Source: Nonomuraea angiospora
Lineage (GTDB): Bacteria; Actinomycetota; Actinomycetes; Streptosporangiales; Streptosporangiaceae
Direction of reading: 5' to 3'
Assembly: GCF_014873145.1 (NCBI RefSeq)
Contig: NZ_JADBEK010000001.1
Coordinates: 1,550,001 to 1,614,000, forward strand
Length of the DNA stretch: 64,000 bases
Every line of letters begins with the position of its first letter. Positions within the stretch are counted from its first letter, which is position 1. The notes beneath the pieces were generated by a model, which made no database searches, was not told where the DNA came from, and saw only the letters and a program-made list of their open reading frames with translations. The position numbers were made by a program, and so were the translations under genes. Of the stretch, positions 15,400 to 24,633 are shown in pieces.

Positions 15400-16929
15400 T
15401 CAGCCCGGGCTCAACCAGCGGGTGAGGGCCGCCTTCAGGCCGTCGGGGTCCGCGCCCGCCCAGGCGACGTAGCCGTCGGGCCGGATGAGCAGTGCGGGTG
15501 CCGGGGCGTCGCCGGCGGTCGCGCTCACGCGGCGCACGTGCTCGTTCCAGGGCTCCGCGGTGACGGCGAGGTCGTTCCCGCCGGTGAGGTCGAGAAGCAG
15601 GGGACGGGCGTCGCGCAGGAGCTCGGCCAGGCGCCGCGGGTGTCCGTCGTCGGTGATCAGGTCAAAGGACGGCACGAACCAGCCCGTGGGCGCGGCGGGA
15701 TGTTCCTCGCCCATGTCGTAGCGGACATCGGCGCCCGCCAGCAGGGCGGCGACCAGACGCAGGTTCTCGGTGCGGCCGAGGAGCTCCGCGAAGAGCAGGC
15801 GCAGGGCGGTGACATCGCCTCCGGGCGCCAGCAGGGCGCTCGCGGCCCGCGTGTGCATGAGCACGCGTTCGGCGCTCGCCCGGCGCTCGGTTCCATAGCT
15901 GTCCAGCAGGCCATCCGGGGCCCACCCCCGCAGCGTGGCAGCGAGTTTCCAGGCCAGGTTGGCCGCGTCCTGCAGCGCCAGATTCAGGGTGGGACCGTGG
16001 CTGACGTGCGCGGCGTCGCCGGCGAGGAAGACCCGGCCGTCGCGGTAGCGGTCGGCGAGCCGGGAGTTGCGGCCGCACTGGCGGCGCAGCAGGGTGGGCG
16101 CGCCCTCGGGCGGCGGAGCCAGGGGCAGGCGGACTCCGAGGACCCGTTCGACGCTGTCCTCCATCTCGGCCGGCGTCATCGGCGCACCTGGCCCCGGAAA
16201 ATCGCCTGCCGGGTGGTCTTCCCATTCGGCCGTGTTGATCAGCGGCCGCTCCGGGTCGTGCGCGAGAAGGGTGAAAACGCCCCGATCGGTACGGTGGAAG
16301 TGCGCCGGGATCTCCCCGAGGCCCTCGATCACGACCCGTCCCCCCGGCGCGAAACGGTAACGGTCGCTCGGCCCGATGAGGGCGGTCCGGTCGACGACGT
16401 GGTCGTCACTGGTGCCGGGGAAGGCGATCCCCGCCTGCTTGCGGATCAGGCTGTGGCCGCCGTCGCAGCCGACGAGGTATCGGGTCGTGAAGGTCGTCTC
16501 GGTCCCGTCCGCGCCGCGGGCCACGACGTCGACCCGATCCTCGTTCTGGCTGAAGGACAGCACGTCCCAGCCTCGCCGGACCTGCGCGCCGAGTTCTGCC
16601 GCCCGCTCGCCGAGCACCCGTTCCAGATCGCGCTGGTTGACCGGCAGGAGATACATCGGGTTCTCGTCGCCGAGCGCGTGCAGCGGTAACGGCATGCCGC
16701 CGAAGAAGAACCCGGGCGCAGGCGCGGGTGCTCCCCGGCCCCCGCAACGTTCGAAGAGGCCGCGGTTGTCCAGCAACCGCACCACCTGGCCCGCGAGGCC
16801 GTGTGCCTTGTCCGCCAGATCCGGCTCCGGCCGCCGTTCCAGCACCAGGGGCCGCACTCCCGCCAGGCGGAGCTCGCAGGCCAGGAACAGGCCGGCGGGT
16901 CCACCGCCGACGATGATGACGTCGAACAT
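15400..16929 (-). CDS. FAD-dependent aromatic monooxygenase (rifampicin/polyketide hydroxylase-like)
   Basis: A 509-aa class A flavin monooxygenase. FDVIIVGGGPAGLFLACELR is the N-terminal FAD motif, YLVGCDGGHSLIRKQAGI the DG motif, and FLAGDAAHVSHGPTLNLALQ the second FAD motif. A thioredoxin-like C-terminal domain follows from about residue 400. The family includes Rox and anthracycline hydroxylases. The loop after GDAAH is shorter than usual (the common GGQG or GGPA segment is missing), which may affect FAD binding. A strong AAGGAGG lies 8 nt before ATG. It is divergent from a TetR gene with a dyad between, so it is probably inducible by a xenobiotic. Confidence 0.88.
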   Translation of the reverse strand: MFDVIIVGGGPAGLFLACELRLAGVRPLVLERRPEPDLADKAHGLAGQVVRLLDNRGLFERCGGRGAPAPAPGFFFGGMPLPLHALGDENPMYLLPVNQRDLERVLGERAAELGAQVRRGWDVLSFSQNEDRVDVVARGADGTETTFTTRYLVGCDGGHSLIRKQAGIAFPGTSDDHVVDRTALIGPSDRYRFAPGGRVVIEGLGEIPAHFHRTDRGVFTLLAHDPERPLINTAEWEDHPAGDFPGPGAPMTPAEMEDSVERVLGVRLPLAPPPEGAPTLLRRQCGRNSRLADRYRDGRVFLAGDAAHVSHGPTLNLALQDAANLAWKLAATLRGWAPDGLLDSYGTERRASAERVLMHTRAASALLAPGGDVTALRLLFAELLGRTENLRLVAALLAGADVRYDMGEEHPAAPTGWFVPSFDLITDDGHPRRLAELLRDARPLLLDLTGGNDLAVTAEPWNEHVRRVSATAGDAPAPALLIRPDGYVAWAGADPDGLKAALTRWLSPG

Positions 16930-16946
16930 CGCTGACGCCTCCTTAG

Positions 16947-17000
16947 GATACGCATCTGTATCTAACGGCGGACACCGTAGGACACCGCGATAAGATACGC
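16947..17000. promoter_or_regulatory. TetR operator region between monooxygenase and tetR
   Basis: GATAC (16947-16951) and GTATC (16958-16962) form an inverted repeat with a 6-bp spacer. The motif AGATACGCA recurs at 16993-17001 next to the tetR start. TAAGAT (16991-16996) fits a -10 box for a leaderless tetR transcript. Confidence 0.6.
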
Positions 17001-17002
17001 AA

Positions 17003-17650
17003 GTGGATCGTAAGGACGAGCAGGTCGCGGGTGAGCACGCGGCGGGACGTCGCGCCGACGGCGGCGCGTCCCGTCGCCGCGGCGCCGAACTCGAGGACGC
17101 GATCCTCGACGCCGCCTGGGACGTGCTGGTCGAGCACGGATATCACGGCTTCACCTACGAAGCGGTCGCCGCCCGCGCCGGCACGAGCCGTCCCGTGCTC
17201 TACCGGCGCTGGCCGCAGCGCGACGACCTGCTGCTGGCCACTCTCACCAAGTTCTGGCAGCCGATCGCGGTGCCCGACACCGGCAGCCTCCGCGACGACG
17301 CGATCGGCTTCCTGCGCAACGCCAACGCCGACCGCGCGCCCACGATCACGTTCATAAGCGTGCAGCTGGCCGGCTACTTCCGCGACGCCGGCACCAGCTT
17401 CAGCGAGCTGCGCCACACCCTGCTCCCGCCGGGCCGGGCCACCGCGTTCGAGACGATCGTCGCCCAAGCGGTCGAGCGCGGCGAACTGCCCGACGTGCCA
17501 CGCCCGTCCCGCGTGGTGAACCTGCCGTTCGACCTGCTGCGCCACGACCTGCTCACGACGATGCGCGCGGCGCCGGACGAGTCGATCGTCGAGATCGTGG
17601 ACAAGGTGTGGCTACCGTTGCTCGGAGTGTCCGGAGCTCCGACGGCCTGA
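17003..17650 (+). CDS. TetR-family regulator
   Basis: A 215-aa regulator that begins with a GTG without ribosome site; a -10-like TAAGAT lies 6 bp upstream, so it is likely leaderless. The first 30 residues are charged and disordered. The HTH reads ILDAAWDVLVEHGYHGFTYE and TSRPVLYRRWPQRDDLLLA. A TetR_C-like helical domain follows, with a conserved LPFDLLRHDLLTT segment. It is divergent from the aromatic monooxygenase at 15400 and probably represses it. Confidence 0.88.
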   Translation: MDRKDEQVAGEHAAGRRADGGASRRRGAELEDAILDAAWDVLVEHGYHGFTYEAVAARAGTSRPVLYRRWPQRDDLLLATLTKFWQPIAVPDTGSLRDDAIGFLRNANADRAPTITFISVQLAGYFRDAGTSFSELRHTLLPPGRATAFETIVAQAVERGELPDVPRPSRVVNLPFDLLRHDLLTTMRAAPDESIVEIVDKVWLPLLGVSGAPTA

Positions 17651-17711
17651 CCCGCCTCCCACCCCCTGGAGACCGCCGGCGACCTCGCTTCTCGGCACGG
17701 GCGAGGGGCTG

Positions 17712-18449
17712 TCAGCCGGACAGGACACGGAAACCCGCGTCCACCGGGATGCATGCGCCGGTCACGGCGTCGAAGCCGCCGTCAAGCACGGAGCCGATCA
17801 CCGCGGCGACGTCCTGAGGATCGAGCATCCGGCCGAGGATCGAGCGGTGCCCGAGCGCCGCCTCCGTCTCGGGCGTTCGCATCGCCGCGCTGGCCTCGGT
17901 ACGGACCGCGCCGGGCGCCACGATGTTCACCGGGATTCCCCAGGCGCCGGCCTCCGCGGCGACATGCTGGGCAAAGGTGTTGAGCGCCGCCTTCGCCGTC
18001 GCATGCGCGATCGCACCCGGGCGTACCAGCTCGGCGCTGAGGCTGGAGACGTAGACGATCCGGCCGTTGCCCTGCTCGCGCATGCGGTCCAGCACCCGCC
18101 GGGTGATGTGGAAGACGCCGGCGAGCTCCCCGGTGACCTTGCCGGCGAAGTCCTCCCACGACATCCGGGCCAGCGGGCCGAACGGCGGGGGGATGTTGGC
18201 GTTGCAGACGAGCGCGTCCACCCGCGCGCAGGCCTCGACGAGTTCGGCCACCTGGCCCGGGTCGCGGACGTCGGCCTGTACGGCCTGCGCCGTGCCACCG
18301 GCCGCCTGGATCTGCTTGACCACCGAGGTGGCCGCCGACGTGTCGGCGCGATAGTTGACGATCACATGGAAGCCGCGACGGCCCAGCTCGTGTGCCGTCG
18401 CGGCACCGATGCCGCGCCCTGCCCCGGTGATGAGTGCGATGCGTCGCAT
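17712..18449 (-). CDS. Short-chain dehydrogenase/reductase with altered active site
   Basis: A 245-aa classical SDR fold: TGAGRGIGAATAHELGRRGF for cofactor binding, SSLSAEL for the catalytic Ser, and C-terminal GACIPVDAGFRVLSG. The usual NNAG is CNAN, and the catalytic Tyr of Y-x3-K is His (AHATAKAAL), with Lys kept. Activity may be weak or different. ATG 18449 follows GGAGGAGG at 6 nt. It is divergent from an HxlR regulator. The pairing of SDR and HxlR is common and usually reflects repression relieved by an electrophile or quinone. Confidence 0.82.
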   Translation of the reverse strand: MRRIALITGAGRGIGAATAHELGRRGFHVIVNYRADTSAATSVVKQIQAAGGTAQAVQADVRDPGQVAELVEACARVDALVCNANIPPPFGPLARMSWEDFAGKVTGELAGVFHITRRVLDRMREQGNGRIVYVSSLSAELVRPGAIAHATAKAALNTFAQHVAAEAGAWGIPVNIVAPGAVRTEASAAMRTPETEAALGHRSILGRMLDPQDVAAVIGSVLDGGFDAVTGACIPVDAGFRVLSG

Positions 18450-18488
18450 GTCAGACCTCCTCCGCTCTAAGGCTTCGGTGGCAGACTC

Positions 18489-18530
18489 TAGGTATTGAGC
18501 ATTCCAGGAGAAAGTACCTACCTTTGGGTA
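18489..18530. promoter_or_regulatory. Putative HxlR operator cluster
   Basis: TAGGTA (18489-18494) and TACCTA (18515-18520) are inverse copies, and TACC-TTTG-GGTA (18519-18530) forms a second dyad. They lie in the only intergenic space between the divergent SDR and hxlR genes. Confidence 0.5.
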
Positions 18531-18581
18531 AGCTCCATACCTTGCCGTCGGCTTTCTGCTCGTCGAAGGGTGGCACGACGT

Positions 18582-18938
18582 ATGAGTGACGCGTTTCACA
18601 GGGACTGCCCGGCACGCATGGTGCTCGACCACGTCACCAGCCGCTGGGCGGTGCTCGTGCTGACAGCCATCGGCGGTGGCCCGCTCCGGTTCCACGAGCT
18701 ACGCACCAAGATCGAGGGGATCAGCGAGAAGATGCTGTCCCAGACGCTGCGCACTCTCGTACGCGACGGCTTCGTCCGCCGAACCGTCACCCCTTCCACG
18801 CCACCGCAGGTCAGCTACGGCCTGACCGCCCTCGGCGAGGGGATCACCGAGCCGCTCCAGGCCCTGTCCGACTGGATCCGGGACCATGCGGGCGACATTC
18901 TCACCGCGCAGGCCGTGTACGAACGGGAAACAGCCTGA
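18582..18938 (+). CDS. HxlR-family transcriptional regulator
   Basis: A 118-aa winged-helix protein. It starts MSDAFHRDCPARMVLDHVTS, where the early Cys matches the redox- or electrophile-sensing Cys of many HxlR proteins. The winged helix reads RWAVLVLTAIGGGPLRFHEL and GISEKMLSQTLRTLVRDGFV. ATG 18582 is preferred, since homology starts there. It is divergent from the altered SDR and likely controls it. Confidence 0.9.
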   Translation: MSDAFHRDCPARMVLDHVTSRWAVLVLTAIGGGPLRFHELRTKIEGISEKMLSQTLRTLVRDGFVRRTVTPSTPPQVSYGLTALGEGITEPLQALSDWIRDHAGDILTAQAVYERETA

Positions 18939-18968
18939 GCCCCGCTGGACCCCTGCTGGATATTTGCC

Positions 18969-19049
18969 GGTAACAACCTGGTAACAGGGTCTTCTCCTCG
19001 GCAATGTTAGCGGTCACACTCAGGCATCAAGAAATGTGACCGGTCACAT
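18969..19049. promoter_or_regulatory. Tandem LacI-type operators before the GH39/GH36 operon
   Basis: TGTTAGCGGTCACA (19005-19018) and the perfect palindrome ATGTGACCGGTCACAT (19034-19049) are centred exactly 30 bp apart, about three helical turns. Upstream, GGTAACA occurs twice (18969-18975 and 18980-18986) 11 bp apart. The sites precede the ribosome site of the GH39-like gene. No regulator gene for them lies next to this operon. Confidence 0.7.
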
Positions 19050-19113
19050 CTGCGCACCTCCACGTCCCCCCAAGGGCTCCAACGCCCGCAGCACGCAAGG
19101 AGGTTGTCTCGCC

Positions 19114-21168
19114 ATGAGGAGGAAACATGCCTGGTCAGCGATGCTGGCGGTGGTCCTGGTGACGGGTGCCCTGCACGCCGCCCCCGCCCGGGCCGCGTCT
19201 CAGCTCGTCGTCGATCTCGGCAGCTCGACCGGCGCGCTCAGGTACGGAGCCACCGGCTTCCTGTACGGGCTCGGCGACGAGGGCATCCCGAACGAGACCA
19301 TGCTCGCCGCCCTCAAACCGCAGGTCACCGCCCAGAAGGCGCCCGACGGCCTGCAGCACCCGAACGGCGACGCGCTCAAGATCGCCCCCATGTTCAAGCG
19401 CGCCGGCGGCCGCGAGATCCAGATCTACATGCAGGACGTCTACAAGCAGTGGCCGTACGAGAACCTGGGCATCAACGACTACCTGGCCAAGGTGGACACG
19501 ATGGTCAGGAAGGTCGTCGCCGACCCGTACCGCACTTCGTACGTCTACGTCCCCTTCAACGAGCCCGACCAGATCTGGTACGGCGGCAACCTCGCCGGGT
19601 TCATGAACGACTACCGCACCGTCTACCGCCGGATCCGCTCCCTCGACCCCGGTGCCCGCATCGCGGGCCCGAATTTCGCGAGCTACCGCTCGGCCGACCT
19701 CCGGACGTTCATGCAGTTCGCCCGGGACAACGCCGTGCTGCCGGACGTCACCACCTGGCACGAGCTGGGGGATGACTTCTTCACCGGCTGGCACAACCAC
19801 TACGCCGACTACCGGGCGATCGAGTCCAGCCTGGGCATCTCCCCCAGGCCGATCACCATCAACGAGTACGGGCGTTTCTCCGGGGATCTGGGCGTGCCGG
19901 GCAACCTGGTGCAGTTCGTGGCGAAGTTCGAGAACAGCAAGGTCGACGGCTGCCTGGCGTACTGGACGACGGCCGGCGGGCTCAACGACCTGGTCACCAG
20001 GAACAACCAGGCGACCGGCGGCTGGTGGCTGTACAAGTGGTACGGCGAGCTGACCGGCAACACCGTGGCCGTCACCCCGCCCGCGCCCACCGGCTCCCTC
20101 CAGGGCCTGGCCGCGCTCGACCAGGGCAAGAAGCAGGCCAGGGTGATCTTCGGCGGCAACAACCCGGCCAGCGGCACGTACGACACCAACCTGGTCGTCA
20201 AGGGAATCCCGGGCACCCTGGGCACCACGGTCCACGCGGCCGTCTGGGGCGTGGACGACACCGGGCTGAACCCCTCCCCCGGCCCGTACAAGGTCACCGA
20301 GGCGGACTTCACGCCGTCCCGCGGCCAGATCACGATCCCGCTCACCGGGCTGAAGGGCTCCTCGGCGTACCACGTGATCGTGACCCCGGACAAGGACCCG
20401 ACCGCCGGGTCCCGCTACGAGGCCGAGTACGCCGCCGCGCCGGGCGCGATCACCTACGGCCAGGTCTCCTACGCGGACGGCGGCGCCAGGTTCGTGGTCA
20501 CGGCCCCCTCGGACGGCTACTACAACGTGGACCTGCGTTACTCGGCCTCCGCCGCCCGCGTGGCCAAGCTGCGGCTCAACGGCTCCGACCTGACCGACGT
20601 CCCCCTGCCGGCCGCGGCGAGCTGGAGCACCGTGACCACCAAGGTGTTCCTGACCGCCGGGATCAACCGCCTGGAGGTCGGCGCCACCGGCGCGAACGTC
20701 GACTACCTCGACGTGTCACCGGCGACGGGGACGATCACCGCGTACGAGGCCGAGTCCAGCGCCAACACGCTGGGCGGCGCCGCCAGGGTCGCGGCCAACA
20801 CCGCCGCCTCGGGCGGGAAGTACGTCGGCTACGTCGGCGCCGGCGCGGCCAACACGCTGCGCTTCAACAACGTCACCGTCGCCTCGGCCGGCCGCTACCG
20901 CCTGGTCGTCACGTACGCCAACGGCGAGCTGGGCGAGGGCGCCTCCAACTACAACAGCAACATCGTCGACCGCTACGCCGACATCTCGGTCAACGGCGGC
21001 GCGGCCCAGCGGCACTACTTCCGCAACACGCTGGGCTGGTCGAACTACCGGACCACGGTCGTGGACGTCACCCTGGCCGCCGGCGCGAACACGATCACGT
21101 TCGGCAACGCCTCCGCCGGCTACGCGCCCGACATCGACCGCATCCAGATCGCCAAGCCTGTCGGCTGA
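19114..21168 (+). CDS. Secreted GH39-like glycosidase with C-terminal CBM35/CBM6-type modules
   Basis: A 684-aa exported enzyme. MRRKHAWSAMLAVVLVTGAL then AAPARA is a Sec signal peptide. Residues about 30-330 form a TIM barrel with likely acid/base Glu150 in VPFNEPDQIW and nucleophile Glu251 in ITINEYGRF, the clan-A spacing. A beta-sandwich follows to about residue 440, then two carbohydrate-binding modules (RYEAEYAAAPGA and AYEAESSANTLGG start CBM35/CBM6-like folds). The layout resembles GH39 enzymes acting on arabinogalactan side chains, such as the bifidobacterial enzyme releasing alpha-Gal-(1,3)-Ara. Followed by GH36 and an importer, it probably starts that pathway. ATG 19114 has AAGGAGG upstream. 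Substrate assignment is inference. Confidence 0.72.
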   Translation: MRRKHAWSAMLAVVLVTGALHAAPARAASQLVVDLGSSTGALRYGATGFLYGLGDEGIPNETMLAALKPQVTAQKAPDGLQHPNGDALKIAPMFKRAGGREIQIYMQDVYKQWPYENLGINDYLAKVDTMVRKVVADPYRTSYVYVPFNEPDQIWYGGNLAGFMNDYRTVYRRIRSLDPGARIAGPNFASYRSADLRTFMQFARDNAVLPDVTTWHELGDDFFTGWHNHYADYRAIESSLGISPRPITINEYGRFSGDLGVPGNLVQFVAKFENSKVDGCLAYWTTAGGLNDLVTRNNQATGGWWLYKWYGELTGNTVAVTPPAPTGSLQGLAALDQGKKQARVIFGGNNPASGTYDTNLVVKGIPGTLGTTVHAAVWGVDDTGLNPSPGPYKVTEADFTPSRGQITIPLTGLKGSSAYHVIVTPDKDPTAGSRYEAEYAAAPGAITYGQVSYADGGARFVVTAPSDGYYNVDLRYSASAARVAKLRLNGSDLTDVPLPAAASWSTVTTKVFLTAGINRLEVGATGANVDYLDVSPATGTITAYEAESSANTLGGAARVAANTAASGGKYVGYVGAGAANTLRFNNVTVASAGRYRLVVTYANGELGEGASNYNSNIVDRYADISVNGGAAQRHYFRNTLGWSNYRTTVVDVTLAAGANTITFGNASAGYAPDIDRIQIAKPVG

Positions 21169-21207
21169 CAAGCGCCGGCCGGTAAGAAGCAGCAGCAGAG
21201 GAGATCC

Positions 21208-23298
21208 ATGAACACCAGCGTCGTCTGGGGCCACCCGAGCCTGCGGGTCGTGCTCGACGTCTCACCCGACGGCCCGGTCGGCGTCCGGTCGCTGTCCGGC
21301 GGCGACGCCGCCACGGCGCACCTGCCCAGGGCGACGCAGCCGCTGGTGGAGCTGCTGGTCCCGGAGGAGGGCCGGGCGCGGGCCTCGCACCGCTTCTCGC
21401 GGACGGCCGTCGGCCTGCGCCTGGCCTACCGGGGCTGCGAGCAGCGCAGGGAGGGGGTGTGGCACGTGCTGCAGCTCGACCTGCACGACGCGCGGAGCGG
21501 GCTGGACGCCGAGGTGTTCCTGCGCTCGGCGGAGGGCGTCAGCGCGTTCCAGGTCTGGACGCGGGTGACCAACCGCGGCCAGGCTCCCCGGCTGCTGCTG
21601 GGCGTCACGTCGTTCGCCGCCGCCTTCGCGGGGGTGGTGGACGACCTGGACGTGGTACGGGCCGACAGCGAATGGCTGGGCGAGAGCCGCTGGGTCCGCG
21701 AGGCCCTGCGCGGGCACGCCGTACCCGATCTCCGCCTGGGCGGCCACGGGCAGGACGGCCGCGGGCGGCTCGCGGTCGTCAGCACCGGCACCTGGTCGAC
21801 CGGCTCCCACCTGCCCACCGGCGGCCTGATCGACCGCGCCGGCGGGCAGGCGTGGCTGTGGCAGATCGAGCACAACGGCGCCTGGCGCTGGGAGGTCGGC
21901 GAGCGGCTCGACGACCCGTACGTCGCGCTGCTCGGCCCGACCGACATCGACCACCAGTGGCAGCACCTGCTCCAGCCCGGCGAGTCGTTCACCACGGTGC
22001 CGGTGTCGGTGGCGGTGTCCGGCGCGGGCCTGGAAGGGGCGGCCGCCGCGCTCACCGCGCACCGGCGGACGATCGTCCGGCCGCACCCCGACCGGGAGCG
22101 GCTGCCGGTGGTGTTCAACGACTACATGAACACGCTGTCGGGCGACCCGACCACGGACAAGCTCCTGCCGCTGATCGACGCCGCAGCCTCGGCCGGGGCC
22201 GAGGTGTTCTGCGTCGACGCCGGCTGGTACGACGACGGCGGCACCTGGTGGGACAGCGTCGGCGAATGGCAGCCGTCGCAGACGCGCTTCCCGCGCGGCA
22301 TCGAGGAGGTCCTCGGCCGCATCAGGGAGCACGGCATGGTGCCGGGACTGTGGCTCGAACCCGAGGTGATCGGCGTGCGCAGCCCCATGGCCGACAAGCT
22401 GCCCGCCGAGGCGTTCCTGCAGCGGGGCGGCGTACGCCTGGTCGAGCACGGCCGCTACCACCTCGACCTGCGCCACCCCCGCGCGATCGCGCACCTGGAC
22501 CAGGTCGTGGACCGGCTGGTGGAGGAGCTCGGCGTCGGCTACTTCAAGCTCGACTACAACATCGACCCGGGCGCGGGCACCGACCTGGACGCCGACAGCG
22601 CCGGCGACGGGCTGCTGGCCTGCAACCGGGCGCACCTGGCCTGGCTGGACGGCGTGCTGGCCCGCCATCCGGGCCTCACCCTGGAGAACTGCGCGTCGGG
22701 CGCCATGCGCATGGACTACGCCATGCTGTCGCGGCTGCACCTGCAGTCCACCAGCGACCAGCAGGACTTCCGCCTCTACCCGCCGATCGCGGTGTCGGCG
22801 CCGATGTCCGTGCTGCCCGAGCAGTCGGCGAGCTGGGCGTACCCGCAGCCCGACATGTCGGATGAGGAGATCGCCTTCGCGCTGTGCACCGGCATGCTGG
22901 GGCGGCTCTACCTGTCCGGCCATCTGGACGGGATGACCCCCGCCCAGCTCGACTCGGTCCGCGACGCCGTACGCGTCCACAAGGAGATCCGCGCGGATCT
23001 GGCCCGCGCGACGCCCGTGTGGCCGCTGGGGCTGCCGCGCTGGGACGACCACCACCTCAGCCTGGGGCTGCGTACCGCCGACGTCACATACCTTGGCGTA
23101 TGGCGACGCGACGGGGCGAAACCCGTACGGCTGGACCTGCCGCACCTGGCGGGCCGCGCGGTCGAGATCGACGTGATCTACCCGCGGCACCTGCCGGACT
23201 GGGCGCGCGACTGGCAGCCCGGTTCCGGCGTGTTGACGCTCACCCCCTGCTGCGACGAGCCCCACTCCGCCCGGATCCTCCGCATCCGCACCGCCTGA
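21208..23298 (+). CDS. Alpha-galactosidase, family GH36
   Basis: A 696-aa retaining alpha-galactosidase without signal peptide, so cytoplasmic. It has an N-terminal beta-supersandwich, then a TIM barrel with CVDAGWYDDGGTWWDSVGEW, PGLWLEPEVIG, nucleophile Asp449 in YFKLDYNID and acid/base Asp517 in TSDQQDF. The last 80 residues form a small beta domain. AGAGGAG precedes the ATG. It lies 39 bp after the secreted glycosidase and its stop overlaps a possible start of the importer's binding protein, so the three functions are coupled. It should remove terminal alpha-galactose from oligosaccharides brought in by the importer. Confidence 0.92.
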   Translation: MNTSVVWGHPSLRVVLDVSPDGPVGVRSLSGGDAATAHLPRATQPLVELLVPEEGRARASHRFSRTAVGLRLAYRGCEQRREGVWHVLQLDLHDARSGLDAEVFLRSAEGVSAFQVWTRVTNRGQAPRLLLGVTSFAAAFAGVVDDLDVVRADSEWLGESRWVREALRGHAVPDLRLGGHGQDGRGRLAVVSTGTWSTGSHLPTGGLIDRAGGQAWLWQIEHNGAWRWEVGERLDDPYVALLGPTDIDHQWQHLLQPGESFTTVPVSVAVSGAGLEGAAAALTAHRRTIVRPHPDRERLPVVFNDYMNTLSGDPTTDKLLPLIDAAASAGAEVFCVDAGWYDDGGTWWDSVGEWQPSQTRFPRGIEEVLGRIREHGMVPGLWLEPEVIGVRSPMADKLPAEAFLQRGGVRLVEHGRYHLDLRHPRAIAHLDQVVDRLVEELGVGYFKLDYNIDPGAGTDLDADSAGDGLLACNRAHLAWLDGVLARHPGLTLENCASGAMRMDYAMLSRLHLQSTSDQQDFRLYPPIAVSAPMSVLPEQSASWAYPQPDMSDEEIAFALCTGMLGRLYLSGHLDGMTPAQLDSVRDAVRVHKEIRADLARATPVWPLGLPRWDDHHLSLGLRTADVTYLGVWRRDGAKPVRLDLPHLAGRAVEIDVIYPRHLPDWARDWQPGSGVLTLTPCCDEPHSARILRIRTA

Positions 23299-23312
23299 TG
23301 AAAGAGACCGCC

Positions 23313-24632
23313 ATGAAGACCAAATGGACGGCCGCCGCCGCCGCGACGGCGCTCGCGCTCGGCCTGGCCGCGTGCAGCGACCCCTCCGTCGAGACCTCCT
23401 CCGCCGCCCCCGCCACCGCGGCGGCCTGGCCCGACCCGGCCACCAAACTCGACGGCGTCAAGCTGACGATCTGGGCCGCCCAGAACAGCAACACCGTGCC
23501 CAAGGCGGTCATCGCCGGGTTCCAGAAGGCGACGGGCGCGACGGTCGAGGTCGTGACGATCCCGGACCCGTACGAGCAGGGCATCCAGACCAAGGTCGCC
23601 ACCGGCGACAAGCCCGACCTGGCGTTCTGGCAGCCGACCGCGTCGATGCTGACCGCGATCAACGCCAAGGCCAACCTCCAGTCGCTGAACGACGCGCCGT
23701 GGCTGGCGCAGCTGTCGCCGGACCTGAAGGACATCACCGGCATCCTGGACGGCGCCCGGTACGCGGCTCTGATCACGAGCCCCGCCGTCGAGGGCGTCTA
23801 CTACAACAAGGAGGTCTTCGCCGCCAACAAGATCACCAGCACGCCGAAGAACTTCGACGAGATGGTGAAGCTGGGGCGCACGCTGAAGGCCAAGGGCGTC
23901 ACGCCGTTCTTCGAGATGGCCGGCGACAAGTGGGCGACCCAGTGGTGGGTGCAGGTCCAGCTCGCGGACGCGGCCAAGGACGGCCTGTGGGAGCGGATCA
24001 ACACGGGCAAGGAGACGTTCAACAGCCCGGCCGTCGTCGGGGCGATCAAGACGTACAAGTCGCTGATCGACGAGGGGCTGTTCAACTCCGACATCAAGAC
24101 CGCGAAGTTCGAGGACCAGGGCGCGGCGTTGCTGTCCGGCAAGGCGGCCATGGTCGTGCAGGTGAACTCGTTCTTCGGGCAGCTGCAAGCCTCGGCCGAC
24201 ACCGCCACGCTGAACAAGAAGATCGGCTTCTTCCCGATCTCGCCGTCGGGGAACGTCGGCACGTTCATCCCCGACCAGTCGAACGCGCTGGTGGCGTTCA
24301 AGACCGGGGACGCCAAGCGCGAGGCCGCGGCGCGGCAGCTGCTGGCGTACTGGATGGGGCCCGGCTACAAGGACTTCGTCGCCGACCGCAACACCGTCTC
24401 GCTGGAGCCGTCGGTGCCCAGCCCGGCGGGCGTGCCGCAGGCGCTGCTGGACGTGCACGCCGCGCTGCCCACCGCGGTCGGGTCGATGCAGGCGCTGGCG
24501 GTGGCCAACCCGGACCTGTACCTGAACCTGGCCGACATGATCACCGGGACCATGACGCCGGAGAAGGTCGCCTCGGCCACCCAGGATCAGTTCGCCCAGC
24601 TCGCCAAGGCCGCCGGGGCGAGCGGTTTCTGA
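23313..24632 (+). CDS. ABC sugar-binding lipoprotein
   Basis: A 439-aa family 1 extracellular solute-binding protein. The lipobox LGLAAC places the modified Cys at residue 21. The mature part has the two-lobe signature (LTIWAAQNSNTVPKAVIAGF, VEGVYYNKEVFAANKI, LLSGKAAMVVQVNSFFG). ATG 23313 is used; an in-frame ATG at 23298 overlaps the GH36 stop (TGATG) and would add five residues, giving translational coupling. It delivers an oligosaccharide, probably with alpha-galactose, to the two permeases that follow. Confidence 0.9.
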   Translation: MKTKWTAAAAATALALGLAACSDPSVETSSAAPATAAAWPDPATKLDGVKLTIWAAQNSNTVPKAVIAGFQKATGATVEVVTIPDPYEQGIQTKVATGDKPDLAFWQPTASMLTAINAKANLQSLNDAPWLAQLSPDLKDITGILDGARYAALITSPAVEGVYYNKEVFAANKITSTPKNFDEMVKLGRTLKAKGVTPFFEMAGDKWATQWWVQVQLADAAKDGLWERINTGKETFNSPAVVGAIKTYKSLIDEGLFNSDIKTAKFEDQGAALLSGKAAMVVQVNSFFGQLQASADTATLNKKIGFFPISPSGNVGTFIPDQSNALVAFKTGDAKREAAARQLLAYWMGPGYKDFVADRNTVSLEPSVPSPAGVPQALLDVHAALPTAVGSMQALAVANPDLYLNLADMITGTMTPEKVASATQDQFAQLAKAAGASGF

Positions 24633-24633
24633 C

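Noticed and set aside
21262..23265. 667-codon minus-strand frame opposite the GH36 gene
   Set aside because: Composition is that of a high-GC antisense shadow; the plus strand has full GH36 motifs.
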